Source of the DNA: Utricularia gibba
Taxonomy: Eukaryota > Streptophyta > Magnoliopsida > Lamiales > Lentibulariaceae
Direction: 5' to 3'
Length of the DNA: 64,000 nucleotides
Assembly (NCBI GenBank): GCA_002189035.1
Contig: NEEC01000144.1
Location: forward strand, 1-64,000
The notes below the pieces were generated by a model, which saw nothing but the letters and a program-made list of their open reading frames with translations, was not told the DNA's origin and did not search any database. Every line of letters starts with the position of its first letter. Positions within the stretch are counted from its first letter, which is position 1. Made by a program: the position numbers and the translations under genes. Shown piece after piece: positions 63,301-64,000 of this stretch.

Positions 63301-63431
63301 GATGTCATGAGCACCCCAAATGGTTTTCTCAACCACATGCTTTTTATTTGAGGAGGCGCTCTCGAGGGGCACTAGGATCGGGCCGGAGGTCGTCGATCTC
63401 GGCCCATAGTCATTTGTAGCCCGGCAAAAAA
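60313..63431 (+). repeat. Satellite block 6: trimeric higher-order repeat (~0.94 kb)
   Basis: Monomer starts: 60313, 60626, 60940, 61251, 61566, 61876, 62188, 62502, 62812, 63122. Every third monomer (60313, 61251, 62188, 63122; spacings 938, 937, 934 bp) has a GTTGTTCGG centre, AATCGGG, CTCAACCACA and the rare ending GTCATATCGATCTCGG (decayed to GTCGTCGATCTCGG in the last). In the first two units the next monomers end CAGGTCGGGCTCGGCCCC and then GGGTCGAACTCGGG; in the third unit that order is reversed. The unit therefore recurs more than three times with some shuffling. Confidence 0.8.
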
Positions 63432-63714
63432 GTGATCCATTTATTAACGTTGGGTTTTCGGCAGCTGCCTACATGGTTTCTGAAGGAAAAGCTTGTCGTT
63501 TTTGGTGGTGCTTTTTGGGAACTTCGTTCGGACCCAATCCGGTCCTATTCGACGAAAATCGTGATGCATTTTTGAAGTTAGGATGTCATGAGCACCCCAA
63601 ATGGTTTTCTCATCCACAAGCTTTATATTTGAGGAGGCGCTCTCGAGGGCACCGGGATCGGCCGGAGGTCGGGTCGGGCTCGGGCCCATAGTCATTTGTA
63701 GCCCGGCAAAAAAA
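63432..63714 (+). repeat. 25-bp-deletion monomer (9 of 9)
   Basis: Junction TTCGTTCGGACCCAATCCGG. This copy keeps all three C's, so it shows the exact product expected when the two CCCAA repeats (25 bp apart in intact monomers) are joined. Followed by CTCATCCACAAGC. Confidence 0.85.
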
Positions 63715-64000
63715 GTGATCCATTTATTAACGTTGGGTTTTCGGCAGCTGCCTACATGGTTTCTGAAGGAAAAGCTTGTCGTTTTTGGGTGGGTGCTGTT
63801 GTTCGGAACTTCGTCCGGACCCAAGGTTCGGTTCGACTCCTGAGCCCAATCGGGTCCTATTCGACGAAAATCGTGATGCATTTTTTGAAGTTAGGATGTC
63901 ATGAGCACCCCAAATGGTTTTCTTGTCCACAAGCTTTATATTTGAGGAGGCGCTCTCGAGGGGCACTAGGATCGGCCGGAGGTCGGGTCGAACTCGGGCC
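63715..64000 (+). repeat. Partial monomer at right edge
   Basis: The last monomer begins at 63715 and is cut at the window end inside GTCGGGTCGAACTCGGGCC. It has a GTTGTTCGG centre, AATCGGG and CTTGTCCACAAGC. The array continues to the right. Confidence 0.95.

Larger units (their letters stand above)
1..64000 (+). repeat. Satellite DNA array, ~312-bp monomer, ~206 complete copies
   Basis: The same ~300-315-bp unit repeats from the first to the last base without a spacer. I located 207 monomer starts (GTGATCC anchor), the first at 125 and the last at 63715, giving a mean period of 308.7 bp; undamaged copies measure 312 bp. All copies point the same way. Best-conserved stretches are around AAGGAAAAGCTTGTCG in the left half and ATTCGACGAAAATCGTGATG and GTTAGGATGTCATGAGCACC at and after the mid-junction. 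Three windows carry most variation: the segment before CGTCCGGACC, the segment between AATGGTTTTCT and ATTTGAGG, and the G-rich segment between GGAGGTC and CCCATAG. Tandem satellites do not code for protein; they usually form constitutive heterochromatin or centromeric chromatin. I do not recognise this family by name. It could be centromeric, pericentromeric, subtelomeric or knob DNA; nothing inside the window decides. Confidence 0.98.

Noticed and set aside
1-64000. CRISPR array
   Set aside because: Units of about 312 bp repeat end to end with no unique spacers, and there are no cas-like genes.
1-64000. rDNA intergenic-spacer subrepeats
   Set aside because: Spacer subrepeats occur in blocks of a few kb between rRNA genes. 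No 18S, 5.8S, 28S or 5S sequence appears in 64 kb.
1-64000. Telomeric or interstitial telomere repeats
   Set aside because: No runs of TTTAGGG, TTAGGG, TTAGG or related telomere words are seen; the GGGTGGGTG stretch is a single element per monomer.
1-64000. Retrotransposon or DNA transposon insertion
   Set aside because: No monomer is interrupted by foreign sequence. There are no long terminal repeats, target-site duplications or polymerase/transposase-like frames.

Overview
The whole 64-kb window is one uninterrupted head-to-tail satellite DNA array. I find no protein-coding gene, no structural RNA gene, no transposon and no non-repeat spacer. Anchoring on the word GTGATCC (or its one-base variants), I counted 207 monomer starts from 125 to 63715. 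That is about 206 complete monomers with a mean spacing of about 309 bp, plus a partial monomer at each end. All copies lie in the same orientation. The canonical monomer is exactly 312 bp (for example 22356-22667), with 50% GC. It is itself an old head-to-tail dimer of two diverged 156-bp units, called L (left, begins GTGATCC) and R (right, begins GTGATGC) here.

This is nuclear DNA of a eukaryote: a megabase-type tandem satellite such as those at centromeres, pericentromeres, subtelomeres or heterochromatic knobs. The species cannot be told from the sequence. A 156-bp ancestral unit and higher-order structure would fit a plant or animal centromeric or pericentromeric satellite, but no flanking gene, telomere motif or retroelement is present to place it.

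Layout. 1-15554: mixed monomer types. About 15555-27321: enriched for monomers carrying an A-to-T change before GTGATCC and for near-identical copies of one type. About 27322-40868: mixed again. 40869-53201: a clear higher-order repeat in which ordered monomer types a-b-c-d recur every ~1.23 kb, with a-b dimers of ~0.62 kb in between. 53202-60312: mixed, with traces of the same order. 60313-63431: a ~0.94-kb trimeric higher-order repeat. Nine dispersed monomers share one 25-bp deletion between two CCCAA direct repeats.

Possible function is inference only. The L half of many monomers has a perfect match to the RNA polymerase III B-box consensus, followed 40 bp later by a T5-T6 run; the deletion subfamily lacks this box. 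Some monomers match the first 12 of 17 positions of the CENP-B box, but the essential 3' CGGG is missing. The many ORFs of 60-300 codons are chance products of a 312-bp (104-codon) period and are not annotated as genes. Divergence between copies is dominated by small deletions in homopolymers, so some of it may be long-read assembly error.
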